Below, in pieces: positions 17,289-25,713 of a DNA stretch of 64,000 nucleotides (its first letter is position 1; each line of letters opens with the position of its first letter). The DNA comes from Pseudomonas entomophila (lineage in GTDB: Bacteria; Pseudomonadota; Gammaproteobacteria; Pseudomonadales; Pseudomonadaceae), in NCBI RefSeq assembly GCF_023277925.1, contig NZ_CP063832.1, forward strand, positions 1,459,001 through 1,523,000, read 5' to 3'. A program made the position numbers and the translations under genes. The notes beneath the pieces are model-generated. The model ran no database searches and was not told the DNA's origin. It saw only the letters and a list, made by a program, of their open reading frames with translations.

Positions 17289-17994
17289 GCGCCGCAAGCA
17301 CTCTGTCATAGCGTTGCACCGGCCACCCGTGCGGCGCTTCCCCTGCCCCGGTTGGGCGGGGCACATGATCGGTGCGCAACCAGATGCGCTGCGGGCAAGT
17401 GCTTCGTTGCCAGCACAGACGGGCCACCTGCCGTGCCACCTGGGGCGGTGCACAACAGTACACCGTGTCCGGCCTGAAGGTGTCCAGCAGCTGCCGAATA
17501 TGCAGCCAGCCGCTGTTGCTGTCGCGCAGTTGCGGCGAGAGTGTCGAAAGCCAGGCTCGGCAGTCGTGCGGCAGCCGTTCGGGCGGGATACCTTGATGCG
17601 CGAGTCGCACCTGCACCCACGGTAGCCAGCAGCGAATTTCCTCCAGCGCACCTAACAACGACAACAGGCCCTCACCGCGGCTGATGGCCAGCAGCCTCAT
17701 GCTTTGCAGGGGGAGTGGCCATGCACTGCCGAGCGGCCCAGAGTAATCAAACAGATCACCCACGTTCCCCAATGGCCGGGCGTGGTGGGTGGCGACCAGG
17801 AATCGCCCGGCCATGTCCGGCAGGCTCACGTAACTGCAAGGCCAGCACTCCGTACGCCTGCCGAGCAGGCAGTACTGGCCCGCCATCGCTTCGCCAGGCG
17901 GCTGGCTGCAAAGGGCCAGGCGCAGAAACTGCTGGATGCCAGGCCCCGGCAACGTCTCGATCAAACGGACGCATGCATCGCCTTCCAGGCCCAT
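17263..17994 (-). CDS. Divergent ferredoxin-NADP-reductase-like flavoprotein
   Basis: A protein of about 243 residues. The order of motifs resembles the ferredoxin-reductase fold: an FAD-type beta barrel segment (MAGQYCLLGRR), a GPLG loop (DYSGPLGSAW), an NAD-type segment (MRLLAISRGEGLLSLLGAL) and a C-terminal VYCCAPPQVARQVA in the place of the usual CGPP. The nucleotide motifs are eroded, so catalysis is uncertain. The start at 17994 is preferred because GCGAGGCTGCC precedes it; the frame also allows 18027. FNR boxes at 18060 and 18103 lie upstream. The 3' end overlaps the convergent regulator gene. Confidence 0.55.
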   Translation of the reverse strand: MGLEGDACVRLIETLPGPGIQQFLRLALCSQPPGEAMAGQYCLLGRRTECWPCSYVSLPDMAGRFLVATHHARPLGNVGDLFDYSGPLGSAWPLPLQSMRLLAISRGEGLLSLLGALEEIRCWLPWVQVRLAHQGIPPERLPHDCRAWLSTLSPQLRDSNSGWLHIRQLLDTFRPDTVYCCAPPQVARQVARLCWQRSTCPQRIWLRTDHVPRPTGAGEAPHGWPVQRYDRVLAALKWAPPGG

Positions 17995-18059
17995 GGCAGC
18001 CTCGCACTGTGGTTTCTGACCCTGCATGATTCAGCCTAGGCCCCGCCTGGTGCGGCACT

Positions 18060-18073
18060 TTGATCAGGGTCAA
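18060..18073. promoter_or_regulatory. FNR/Anr box
   Basis: TTGAT-CAGG-GTCAA, one half exact and the other a common variant. It is the nearer site to the minus-strand flavoprotein-like gene; the predicted start near 18025 supports initiation of translation at 17994 rather than 18027. Confidence 0.75.
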
Positions 18074-18102
18074 ATCGGTAGGCGAAAGGGGCGCCCCAGT
18101 GA

Positions 18103-18116
18103 TTGATAAAGGTCAA
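18103..18116. promoter_or_regulatory. FNR/Anr box for the small heat-shock gene
   Basis: TTGAT-AAAG-GTCAA. The predicted start near 18151 gives the heat-shock gene at 18188 a leader of about 37 bases. The same 14 bases occur again at 21868-21881. Confidence 0.78.
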
Positions 18117-18187
18117 ACGGGGGGCTGGCGCGCAGCGCAAGATCGAGGTGTCTCCAAAGGAGGCATCACCCACATGAGGAGGTCGCC

Positions 18188-18748
18188 ATGTCAGAAGCAG
18201 CCAAAAAGGTACCCGTCACCCCCGCCGCCGCTCAGCCCGCCAACGCTTCGCCGCCCAGTGTCGAATCCGGCGACTTGTGGCGGCCATTCCAGCAGTTGCG
18301 CCGGCAGATCGACAGTCTGTTCGAAGATTTCGGACGGCGGCCTTTGCGCATGCCGTTCAGTCACACGCCGTTCGACGTCGAGCCGTTCTGGCGGCGTGAC
18401 CTGTTCAGCCATGGCATGCCGGCGATGGATATCAGCGAGCTGGACGAGGAGTACCGCATCAGCGCCGAGTTGCCCGGGGTGGACGACAAGGATATCGAGA
18501 TCAAGCTGGTCAACGGCAACCTGGTGATCCGCGGCGAGAAGCAGGAAGAAGTGGAGCAGAAACGCAAGGAATATCACCTGTCCGAGCGTCACTACGGCAG
18601 TTTCGAGCGAGTCTTCCAGCTGCCCCGTGAGGTAGACGCGGAAAAGATCAACGCCCAGTTCGCCAAAGGCGTGCTGCGGGTGCACCTGCCCAAACGGGCC
18701 GAAGCGATCCACCCGGAAAAAGTGATTCCGATCAAAAGCAGCACGTGA
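18188..18748 (+). CDS. Hsp20/alpha-crystallin small heat-shock protein
   Basis: A 186-residue small heat-shock protein. A Pro/Ala-rich N-terminal arm and an FQQLRRQIDSLFEDF helix precede the alpha-crystallin domain (about 78-170). The domain shows PAMDISELDEEYRISAELPG, then NLVIRGEK and the hallmark GVLRVHLPK. The short C-terminal tail has an EKVIPIK anchor similar to the IxI motif. It has a strong ribosome site (ATGAGGAGGTCGCC). Such proteins hold unfolding proteins in a refoldable state without ATP. The promoter carries an FNR box rather than an evident heat-shock site, so low oxygen is the likely cue. Confidence 0.95.
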   Translation: MSEAAKKVPVTPAAAQPANASPPSVESGDLWRPFQQLRRQIDSLFEDFGRRPLRMPFSHTPFDVEPFWRRDLFSHGMPAMDISELDEEYRISAELPGVDDKDIEIKLVNGNLVIRGEKQEEVEQKRKEYHLSERHYGSFERVFQLPREVDAEKINAQFAKGVLRVHLPKRAEAIHPEKVIPIKSST

Positions 18749-18816
18749 CCGACGAATCACGACCGTGTTCAGGAGCAGGGATGCTCCGCCTTCAGGGGTA
18801 CCTGGCCGCTCGACCT

Positions 18817-19242
18817 TCATTTGGCTTTCCAGTACTTCTGCATTTCCAGAAACAGGAACGAGGCGGTCCAGGTGATCAGCACCAGGCCCGTCAGCGCCTG
18901 CAGGCCGGTGAGGTATTTGAGGTGGCCGGTGGGGGTGATGTCGCCGAAGCCTATGGTGGTGTAGGTGGTGAAGGAAAAATACACGCAGTCTAGAAAGCTC
19001 CCGTCGAAATTGCCGCTGAGCGTTCCCCAGCCCTCGGCATGGGCCATCAGGTAATAAGCCAGGGCGAAGCACCAGACCTCCACGGCATGAGCCAGCAAAG
19101 CGCCGAACACCCCCGCGACGATACGGAACCGGCTCCACAGCCTGAGGCGCGGTAGCCAGTCATTCAGGCGCAGCAGGCATTCGTAGTGAATGACCACCAC
19201 CAAGATCACGATCAGCATGTTGATCAGCGTGACAGTGAGCAT
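18817..19242 (-). CDS. Small potassium-channel-like protein (Ion_trans_2)
   Basis: A 141-residue inner-membrane protein with hydrophobic segments at about 3-19, 41-66 and 111-133. The pore loop reads YFSFTTYTTIGFGDITP, where TIGFGD is the potassium selectivity filter. No cytoplasmic regulatory domain is present, which makes it one of the smallest channel types. The start at 19242 was chosen because the upstream frame lies within ftsH sequence. It follows ftsH on the same strand with a 52-base gap, so potassium flow may be tied to the same stress response. Channel activity is inferred from the filter. Confidence 0.85.
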   Translation of the reverse strand: MLTVTLINMLIVILVVVIHYECLLRLNDWLPRLRLWSRFRIVAGVFGALLAHAVEVWCFALAYYLMAHAEGWGTLSGNFDGSFLDCVYFSFTTYTTIGFGDITPTGHLKYLTGLQALTGLVLITWTASFLFLEMQKYWKAK

Positions 19243-19294
19243 CGTCGTTACTCGGGACGGGGTTACAGGGTCACTGCTTGCTGACGACCAAGGT

Positions 19295-21112
19295 CTAGGT
19301 GGCGGGGTCACGGGGCAGCGGCAGCAACGCCGGGAATTCTTCCGGGGTGATGGTTTCCTTGGCCAGCAACAGGCGCGCACCGGCATCCAGGTCCGTGCGC
19401 CGCTGCTCGAGCAAGGTGCGGGCGCGGTCATAGGCCTCTTCCAGCAAACCACGGATGCCGAGGTCGATCTCGCGGGCGGTCTGCTCAGAATAGTCCTTGC
19501 GCGCCTGCTGCAAGAGCGAGTCACCGAGGTAACTGGCCTGCTGGCGCTCCAGCACCGCCTGGCCCAGCGCCGGGCTCATGCCGAAACGGGTGATCAGCTG
19601 TCGGGCGATGTCGGTGGCGCGCCCCAGATCATCGGCGGCACCTGTGGAAATCTGGCCGAACGCCAGGTTTTCGGCGGCACGCCCGGCCATCAGCACGACG
19701 AGCCGGTCGCGCAGCATCTGCGTGCTGATCAGATAGCGGTCATCGGTCGGCCGTTGCAGGGTGTAGCCCAGCGAGCCAGCGGCGCGGGGAATGATCGAGA
19801 CCTTGTGTACCAGGTCCATCGCAGGCAGGCTGCTGGCGGCCAGGGCATGGCCCATTTCGTGGTACGCCACCACCTGCCGCTCGTCGCTGCGCAACACGTT
19901 GCCTTTGCGCTCGACACCGGCCACCAGCCGTTCGATCGCTGCCGTGAAGTCCGTCAGCTCGACCCACTGGCTGGCCCGCCGGGTTGCGACGATGGCGGCT
20001 TCATTGACCAGGTTGGCCAGGTCGGCGCCTGTCAGGCCCGGGGTGAGTTCGGCAATGCGCTCGCAATCGAGGTCGTTCTTGTAGACGATCTTGTGCAGGT
20101 GCACTTTCAGGATCGCCAGGCGGCCCTTGCGGTCGGGCCGGTCGATGAGTATCTGCCGGTCGAAGCGCCCGGCACGCAGCAGTGCCGGGTCCAGCACTTC
20201 GGGCCGGTTGGTTGCTGCCAGCAGGACCACGCCTTCGCGCGGGTCGAAGCCGTCCAGTTCGGCCAGCAGTTGATTGAGGGTCTGTTCTTTCTCGTCATTG
20301 CCGCCAAAGCTGCCGATGCCGCGCATCTTGCCCAGCGCATCCAGCTCATCGATGAAGATGATGCAAGGCGCCGCCTGGCGGGCCTGGTCGAACAGGTCCC
20401 GCACCCGCGCAGCGCCCACGCCCACGAACATCTCGACGAACTCCGAGCCCGAGATCGAGAAAAACGGCACTGCCGCCTCCCCGGCAATGGCCTTGGCGAC
20501 CAAGGTCTTGCCGGTGCCAGGCGGGCCGACCAGCAACGTGCCTTTGGGGACGTGCGCACCAAGGCGTGCGTACCAGGCTTTGTTCTTGAGAAAAGAGACG
20601 ATTTCCGTCAGTTCATCCCTGACGTCATCGATGCCTGCGACATCGGCGAAGGTGACCTTGGTGTCTTTCTCCACGTAAACCCGCGCCCGCGACTTACCCA
20701 CGCCCATCAAGCCGCCCAGGCCCTGTTTCTGCCCCAGGCCATGAAAGAGGAAGTACCACAGCACCAGCATCATCAGCAGTGGCATGAACCAGCCGACCAC
20801 GGTCGCCAGGGTGCTGCCCTCGATCACACCGCTGAATGCCACGCCCGAGCGCCCCAGTTGCTCGCTCAGTGCCGGGTCGACACGTACCGTGGAAAACACC
20901 GAACGCCCATCGATGGGCTCTTGCAACCGGCCCAGGATACGCTCGCGTTCGACATGCAGGTCGCTGACCTTCTGCTGTTCGAGCAACTGCAGGAACTGGC
21001 TGTAGGGGATGGCCTGCACGGCCGGCTGGCTGAACAGGCCGAACTGCACGGCAGCCAGCACGGCCAGCCCGACTGCCAGGAAATACAGCTTCCAGGGCTG
21101 ATCGTTGTTCAT
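19295..21112 (-). CDS. FtsH-like ATP-dependent zinc metalloprotease (accessory copy)
   Basis: A 605-residue AAA protease. It has an N-terminal membrane helix (about 10-27), a short periplasmic domain and a second helix (about 105-124), then the AAA core with Walker A GPPGTGKT, Walker [11 protein letters not shown] and the SRH segment [22 protein letters not shown]. The zinc site is HEMGH, within the HExxH rule, although most FtsH proteins have HEAGH. It is shorter than housekeeping FtsH. The start at Met3 gives seven bases from GGAGG; the first ATG abuts that site. It lies between a BON protein and a potassium channel, suggesting membrane quality control at low oxygen. Confidence 0.92.
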   Translation of the reverse strand: MNNDQPWKLYFLAVGLAVLAAVQFGLFSQPAVQAIPYSQFLQLLEQQKVSDLHVERERILGRLQEPIDGRSVFSTVRVDPALSEQLGRSGVAFSGVIEGSTLATVVGWFMPLLMMLVLWYFLFHGLGQKQGLGGLMGVGKSRARVYVEKDTKVTFADVAGIDDVRDELTEIVSFLKNKAWYARLGAHVPKGTLLVGPPGTGKTLVAKAIAGEAAVPFFSISGSEFVEMFVGVGAARVRDLFDQARQAAPCIIFIDELDALGKMRGIGSFGGNDEKEQTLNQLLAELDGFDPREGVVLLAATNRPEVLDPALLRAGRFDRQILIDRPDRKGRLAILKVHLHKIVYKNDLDCERIAELTPGLTGADLANLVNEAAIVATRRASQWVELTDFTAAIERLVAGVERKGNVLRSDERQVVAYHEMGHALAASSLPAMDLVHKVSIIPRAAGSLGYTLQRPTDDRYLISTQMLRDRLVVLMAGRAAENLAFGQISTGAADDLGRATDIARQLITRFGMSPALGQAVLERQQASYLGDSLLQQARKDYSEQTAREIDLGIRGLLEEAYDRARTLLEQRRTDLDAGARLLLAKETITPEEFPALLPLPRDPAT

Positions 21113-21139
21113 GGCCATCCCTCCCTCTGTTTACGCGGG

Positions 21140-21787
21140 CTAGACGATCAACAGGCAGTCTTCGACCTTGCTCACGCCCGGTACCGACCAGGCCGCACGC
21201 TCGACCACTTCGCGCTCGCGCAGCAGGTGGACCTTGCCTTCGAGTCTGACGACGCCACCATTGACCGTGACGCGGATCCCTTCGGCCTGGATTTCGGCGC
21301 TGCGCTTGAGGGCATCCTCGATATGGCGCTTGATGTCGACGGCATCGGCGCGGGCCTTGAGGGTGATGCGATTTTGCACCCCGATCACACCCGACAGGCG
21401 CCAGACCGCCTGTTCGATCACCTCCTTCTGGTATTGCCAATCGAGTTGGCCTTCCAGGGTCACGGTCCCTTTGTGGACGGTGACCTTGATGTCCTCGACG
21501 TTGGCATCCGAGCTCCAGGCAATGATTTTCAGGGCGCGGCTGGCAATCGTGTCATCGGCCGTACCTTCAAGTCTGTTCAACCGCACTTCGATCTCTTCGG
21601 CCAGGCCACGAACGCCTTTCATGGCTTTGACGGTGCGTTCGGCACTGACCTTCTGGGCGTAGCTGTTGACGTGCCCGGACAGGGTGACCACACCGTCCTG
21701 CACCGTCACCCCGATGCTGGCGGCATTGATATCAGGTTTGAACTCCAGCTCTTCGAGCACAAGGTCTCGCAAATCAAGGTCGTTCAT
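21140..21787 (-). CDS. Triple BON-domain protein (OsmY-like)
   Basis: A 215-residue protein made of three BON domains (about 4-70, 78-146 and 148-215), each with the motif pattern VTVxxGxVTLxGxV (GVTVQDGVVTLSGHV, KVTVHKGTVTLEGQL, RVTVNGGVVRLEGKV). No signal peptide is visible, so it seems to stay in the cytoplasm, unlike OsmY. BON domains are thought to bind membranes or associate with other proteins. The gene is first in the operon with the FtsH-like protease (27-base gap). The FNR box at 21868-21881 predicts a leader of about 46 bases. Confidence 0.9.
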   Translation of the reverse strand: MNDLDLRDLVLEELEFKPDINAASIGVTVQDGVVTLSGHVNSYAQKVSAERTVKAMKGVRGLAEEIEVRLNRLEGTADDTIASRALKIIAWSSDANVEDIKVTVHKGTVTLEGQLDWQYQKEVIEQAVWRLSGVIGVQNRITLKARADAVDIKRHIEDALKRSAEIQAEGIRVTVNGGVVRLEGKVHLLREREVVERAAWSVPGVSKVEDCLLIV

Positions 21788-21867
21788 GATGGGCTCCGTT
21801 TGCAGGTCGAGAGGTGGTGCAGGAGTGCCCTGCGTCCTTGTTTCTACTCCTGCATCGGGCGAGGCGA

Positions 21868-21881
21868 TTGATAAAGGTCAA
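21868..21881. promoter_or_regulatory. FNR/Anr box for the BON-FtsH-channel operon
   Basis: TTGAT-AAAG-GTCAA, identical to the site at 18103. It lies upstream of the minus-strand BON gene with the expected start near 21833. Confidence 0.78.
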
Positions 21882-21905
21882 ACTCGGCGAGCTGACGCTG
21901 CGCGG

Positions 21906-21919
21906 TTGACAAATGTCAG
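21906..21919. promoter_or_regulatory. FNR/Anr-type box, one mismatch
   Basis: TTGAC-AAAT-GTCAG differs from the symmetric form only in its last base. The expected start near 21954 leaves a leader of about 25 bases before the lipoprotein gene at 21979 and the ATPase gene behind it. Confidence 0.65.
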
Positions 21920-21978
21920 GCCGCTGCCGGTGGCGCTACCGATACTCAGGGTGTATCGGCACCCACGAGGGTATCCAC

Positions 21979-22233
21979 ATGCAACGCTATCTAATGTTGG
22001 GGTGGGCAAGCCTGCTGCTGGTAAGTGCTTCAGGCTGCAGCCCATGGCGCACCGAGGAATACGACGCACGCCTGGCGTCGGCAGAGGACAACGCTGCCAC
22101 TGCCCGCTTGCGCGCCGACCAGGTGTGCTACCGCATCGACCTGGTCGAGCAGACCGCCAATGAGGCCCTGCGCCGGGCGACCCAGGCTCAGGACCAGGTG
22201 CAGCAACTGCTGCAGCAGGCCAGGCGCAAGTAG
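21979..22233 (+). CDS. Small coiled-coil lipoprotein (OprI/Lpp-like)
   Basis: An 84-residue protein with a lipoprotein signal (MLGWASLLLVSASGC, lipid-bearing Cys at about 20). Behind it is a heptad-like helix rich in Ala, Gln and Glu (RLASAEDNAATARLRADQV, then EQTANEALRRATQAQDQVQQLL). This pattern is that of murein-type lipoproteins such as OprI and Lpp. The C-terminus is QARRK, with the final Lys that in Lpp links to peptidoglycan. The FNR-type box just upstream would make it an oxygen-controlled variant of the abundant lipoprotein. The ATPase gene starts five bases after it. Confidence 0.8.
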   Translation: MQRYLMLGWASLLLVSASGCSPWRTEEYDARLASAEDNAATARLRADQVCYRIDLVEQTANEALRRATQAQDQVQQLLQQARRK

Positions 22234-22238
22234 CCGCC

Positions 22239-24521
22239 ATGGCACGCCGATGGCTCGACCCTGTCCTGTTGTGGGTCTGCGTGCTGGCCTTGGCCTCCGG
22301 GGGCGTGGCCTATGTAGCGCAGCGTCCTGGCGTGGCAGCGCTGATCTGGGCGGCCGGCAGTGCCGTGATGGCTGTGGTGCTGACGGTGGAAATGGCCAGG
22401 CGCCTGGCCAGGGGAGAGGCGGGCGTCGATCTGATCGCGCTGCTTTCGATAGGTGCGGCATTGGCCCTGGAGCAGATGCTGGTGGCGGCTGTGGTTGCGC
22501 TGATGCTGGCCACCGGTCGGGCGTTGGAAAGCTTCAGCCTGCGCCATGCCGAGCGGGAACTGCGCGCGCTGATCGAACGTGCGCCCCAGCGTGCCTGGGT
22601 TCAGGAACAGGACGGGCTGCGTGAGGTGGCGGTGGAACTGGTCAGGCCTGGGTACACCGTGCTGGTGCGCCTGGGTGAGATCGTGCCGGTGGATGGGCGG
22701 TTGCTCAGTGCCCAGGCGACCCTGGACGAGGCAGCGTTGACGGGGGAGTCGTTACCGGTCACCCGCCACGCGGGTGAAGCGGTAGCCAGTGGGGTGACCA
22801 ATGCCGGTCCCCCGTTGTTGCTGAAGGCCACGCACGCCGCGGCACAAAGCACCTATGCCGGCATCGTGCGACTGGCCGAAACGGCACGGCAGTCGCGCGC
22901 ACCTTTCGTGCGCCTGGCCGATCGCTACGCCCTGGCGTTCATCCCGCTGACGTTGCTGGTCGCAGGCCTGGCCTGGTGGATCAGCGGCGACGTCCAACGC
23001 GTGCTGGCGGTGCTGGTGGTCGCCACGCCATGCCCACTGATACTGGCGGTACCGATCGCCATCCTGTCGGGCATCTCGCGCGCGGCGCGGCGCAGCATCC
23101 TCGTACGAGACGGTGGGGTGCTGGAAGCGCTCGCCGGGGTTCGCCAGGTGTTTCTCGACAAGACCGGCACCTTGACCAGCGGCCATGCCCAGCTGCAATC
23201 CGTCGAACTCAAAGGGGAGGGCGCGCCACTGCGGATGCTGCAACTGGCCGCGTCGTTGGCCCAGGCATCCACGCATCCGATCGCCATGGCTATCGTCGAC
23301 GCTGCCCACGCGCGGGCGTTGACGCTGGACGCGCCGGAGCAGGTACAGGAAAGCCCTGGCCAGGGGCTTTCCGGCCATGTCCAGGGCAAGGCGGTGCGTC
23401 TGGGTGCCCTGGCTTACGTGCAGCTCGGCGAAGCGACCGACCCCTGGGCCCAGGCACGCTTGCAGCAACTGGACTATCTGGCCTGCAGCGGCAGTTTCGT
23501 GGCGGTGGACGGTGAATTGAAAGCCATGTTGCGCCTGGCCGACGCTGTGCGTTGCGAGACGCCTCAGACCCTGCGTCGGCTGCGGGCGCGTGGCATCGAC
23601 AAGGTCGTCATGCTTACGGGCGACCGATCGCAAACCGCCGAAAGCATCGCGTTGACGGCGGGCATCGATGAGCTTCGTTGCGGTCTCTCGCCCGAGGACA
23701 AGGTCCGCCTGGTGCAAGAGGGCTGCCGTGCCGGCCCCACGCTGATGGTCGGGGATGGCATCAATGATGCGCCGGCACTGGCGGCCGCCGATGTCGGGGT
23801 TGCCATGGGCGCCTGCGGCGTGACCGCCTCGGCGCAGGCCGCCGGGGTGGTCTTGCTGGTGGACCGGCTGGACCGGTTGATCGAGGCGCTGGACATCGCC
23901 CGGCATGCCGTGGGCATCGCCCGTCAAGGTGTGTGGGTGGGCATGACCCTGTCATTGCTGGCCATGCTGGTCGCCGCAGCAGGCTATTTGCCAGCGGTGA
24001 CGGGCGCCGTGCTGCAGGAAGGCATCGACCTGCTGATCATCGTCAACGCCTTGCGTGCCCTGGGGCCCTTGACGGGGGGCGGCCACGACGGCCTGCCGGC
24101 CGCGAATCTGCAGAGCATGCAGGACGAACACCGGCAACTTGACGGCCTGTTGGCCGAGCTGGGCCAGATGGCGCGGGATTTTTCCAGGCGGCCCGTCGAC
24201 CAGGCGCGAGCGGACCTGAATCGCTTCGTCGCCGCGCTGCATGACCTGCTGGAGCGGCACGAGCGTGACGACGAACGTCGTTTGTACCCGCTATTGAGCC
24301 GCTACATGGGCGGCGAGGATCCCCTTTCGGCGATGAGCCATACCCACCGGGAAATTTTCCGGCTGATCCAGTTGCTGACGCGCATGAGTCAGGATTTCGC
24401 CAACGGTTCAGCCAGCCCAAGCGCAGATGACATCCAGCACCAACTCATTCGCCTGGACACGCTGGCGAAATTGCATTTCGACCAGGAAGAGGCGTTGTAC
24501 CGCTATCTGGACAGACGTTGA
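22239..24521 (+). CDS. P1B-5-like metal ATPase with C-terminal hemerythrin domain
   Basis: A 760-residue inner-membrane pump. It has the actuator motif TGES (168-171), the phosphorylation site DKTGT (307-311) and the hinge GDGINDAP. The membrane metal motif is TPCP (263-266), neither CPC, CPH nor SPC. There is no N-terminal metal-binding domain. Residues from about 627 form a hemerythrin-like unit: DEHRQLD, LLERHERDDERRLYP, SHTHREIF and LHFDQEEALY supply the His and Glu ligands for a di-iron centre. TPC plus hemerythrin is the pattern of the P1B-5 group (rhizobial Nia), reported to export Ni2+ and Fe2+. Substrate here is inferred. Confidence 0.9.
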   Translation: MARRWLDPVLLWVCVLALASGGVAYVAQRPGVAALIWAAGSAVMAVVLTVEMARRLARGEAGVDLIALLSIGAALALEQMLVAAVVALMLATGRALESFSLRHAERELRALIERAPQRAWVQEQDGLREVAVELVRPGYTVLVRLGEIVPVDGRLLSAQATLDEAALTGESLPVTRHAGEAVASGVTNAGPPLLLKATHAAAQSTYAGIVRLAETARQSRAPFVRLADRYALAFIPLTLLVAGLAWWISGDVQRVLAVLVVATPCPLILAVPIAILSGISRAARRSILVRDGGVLEALAGVRQVFLDKTGTLTSGHAQLQSVELKGEGAPLRMLQLAASLAQASTHPIAMAIVDAAHARALTLDAPEQVQESPGQGLSGHVQGKAVRLGALAYVQLGEATDPWAQARLQQLDYLACSGSFVAVDGELKAMLRLADAVRCETPQTLRRLRARGIDKVVMLTGDRSQTAESIALTAGIDELRCGLSPEDKVRLVQEGCRAGPTLMVGDGINDAPALAAADVGVAMGACGVTASAQAAGVVLLVDRLDRLIEALDIARHAVGIARQGVWVGMTLSLLAMLVAAAGYLPAVTGAVLQEGIDLLIIVNALRALGPLTGGGHDGLPAANLQSMQDEHRQLDGLLAELGQMARDFSRRPVDQARADLNRFVAALHDLLERHERDDERRLYPLLSRYMGGEDPLSAMSHTHREIFRLIQLLTRMSQDFANGSASPSADDIQHQLIRLDTLAKLHFDQEEALYRYLDRR

Positions 24522-24545
24522 GCACCCTCGCAGGTGTGTTGACGC

Positions 24546-24559
24546 TTGATAAAAGTCAA
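24546..24559. promoter_or_regulatory. FNR/Anr box
   Basis: TTGAT-AAAA-GTCAA, 24 bases after the ATPase stop. The expected start near 24594 gives about 40 bases to the small frame at 24634 and about 214 bases to the stress gene at 24808. Confidence 0.75.
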
Positions 24560-24633
24560 GCGCCAGAGGGGGCGGCAGCGGGATCCTGATAGCACCGCTC
24601 TTCCAGCCTGATCTGCCTTGGAGCTGAATAATC

Positions 24634-24726
24634 ATGCCTCACAGTAAAATCCTCTTTCGCTCGGCGGCGCGGGAAAAAACCCTCAGTGGCGCCACCCTGC
24701 ATCGTCGATGCCGTGCGCATTACTGA
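24634..24726 (+). CDS. Possible 30-residue leader or small protein
   Basis: A 30-codon frame starting MPHSKILF, rich in basic residues and ending RCRAHY. A TTGGAG site lies ten bases before its ATG. It is the first frame behind the FNR box at 24546, at the normal leader distance, while the stress gene behind it would otherwise have an unusually long leader. It could be a regulatory leader peptide, a small protein, or chance. No family is recognised. Confidence 0.28.
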   Translation: MPHSKILFRSAAREKTLSGATLHRRCRAHY

Positions 24727-24807
24727 CGGATATCCCGAACAAGACCACACCCTTGATGCACACCCCGCTGCCTGAGTGACCAGGCCGACCGAACCTTGGA
24801 GGCGATC

Positions 24808-25698
24808 ATGAGCCATTATCAACGCCTGCTGCTGATCCTGCGCCCGCTACTGCGCCAGGCAAGCGCCCTGGAACAAGCGGCCGCGCTGGCCCGGTCGAGC
24901 GCGGCCAGTTTGCATGTGGTCGCGCTGCTGGAGTCACTGGACAAACTCAGGCTGCTGGAAGGCGCTGATCATGATGCCGCTCGCCAGGCGTACCTCACTG
25001 CGCAACATGAGCAGCTGGAAGGCCAGGCGCAAGCGTTGCGTGCCTCGGGCGTGCAGGTGACCACCGAGGCCGCCTGGAGCAGCGATCCGCAACAGGACAT
25101 CCTCGAGCATGCTCTGGAGATGCAGCCCGACTTGCTGCTCAAGCAGGTCGAGCACGAGCCCGCGCTCAAGCGCGCGTTTTTCACCCCGCTGGACTGGCAG
25201 TTGCTGCGCCACTGCCCGATTCCGGTCTACCTGCTGGGCGCCGCAAGGCCTGCGTTGCCGCTGCGGATCGTTGCGGCGGTGGACGTCGCCGACACCAGCG
25301 AAGAGGGGCAGGCGCGCAACGACCGTATCGTCCAGCACGCCGGCGCCATGGCCTTGCAGACCGGCGCGCAATTGGACTTGCTGCATGCTTGCGACCTGTC
25401 GATGGCCTACATGGGCGACATGGGCTATGCCGCATGGGCCATCGGCGACATCGCTGCACCCTTGCGCCAGGCACTGGAAGATGACTTCAAGGCGTTGGCT
25501 GACCGTCACGGCGCACCTGCCGAGCGCCGGCACTTCGTGCTGGGGCGCCCGGTCGCGGTGTTGAGCGAATACGTCGAGGCGCAGGGCGTGGACGTGGTTG
25601 TCATGGGGCGCCCGATAGCGCGAGGGCTGGACCGCCTGTTTGGCAGCACCACCGAGCATGTGTTGTACCAGGTGCCTTGCAACATCCTGGTGGTGTAG
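24808..25698 (+). CDS. Universal stress protein, tandem UspA domains
   Basis: A 296-residue UspE-like protein. The start at 24808 follows CTTGGAGGCGATC at ideal spacing; the frame has an ATG four codons earlier inside that site. The two domains span about 3-145 and 150-296. The loop segment reads VMGRPIARGLDRLFGSTTEHVL, the GST subtype. A shared signature FFTPLDWQLLRHCPIPVYL in domain one is nearly the same in the 8795 and 26745 copies. The gene is convergent with the PRPP synthetase gene, with a 15-base gap between stops. Confidence 0.92.
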   Translation: MSHYQRLLLILRPLLRQASALEQAAALARSSAASLHVVALLESLDKLRLLEGADHDAARQAYLTAQHEQLEGQAQALRASGVQVTTEAAWSSDPQQDILEHALEMQPDLLLKQVEHEPALKRAFFTPLDWQLLRHCPIPVYLLGAARPALPLRIVAAVDVADTSEEGQARNDRIVQHAGAMALQTGAQLDLLHACDLSMAYMGDMGYAAWAIGDIAAPLRQALEDDFKALADRHGAPAERRHFVLGRPVAVLSEYVEAQGVDVVVMGRPIARGLDRLFGSTTEHVLYQVPCNILVV

Positions 25699-25713
25699 GC
25701 GCCTGCGCCAGGT

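Noticed and set aside
19190-21871. An 893-codon open frame on the plus strand
   Set aside because: It runs opposite to the FtsH-like and BON genes, has no ribosome site and shows no protein family. It is an antisense shadow typical of GC-rich coding DNA, as are the long frames opposite ligD (3599-5002) and inside the toxin gene (42677-44545).
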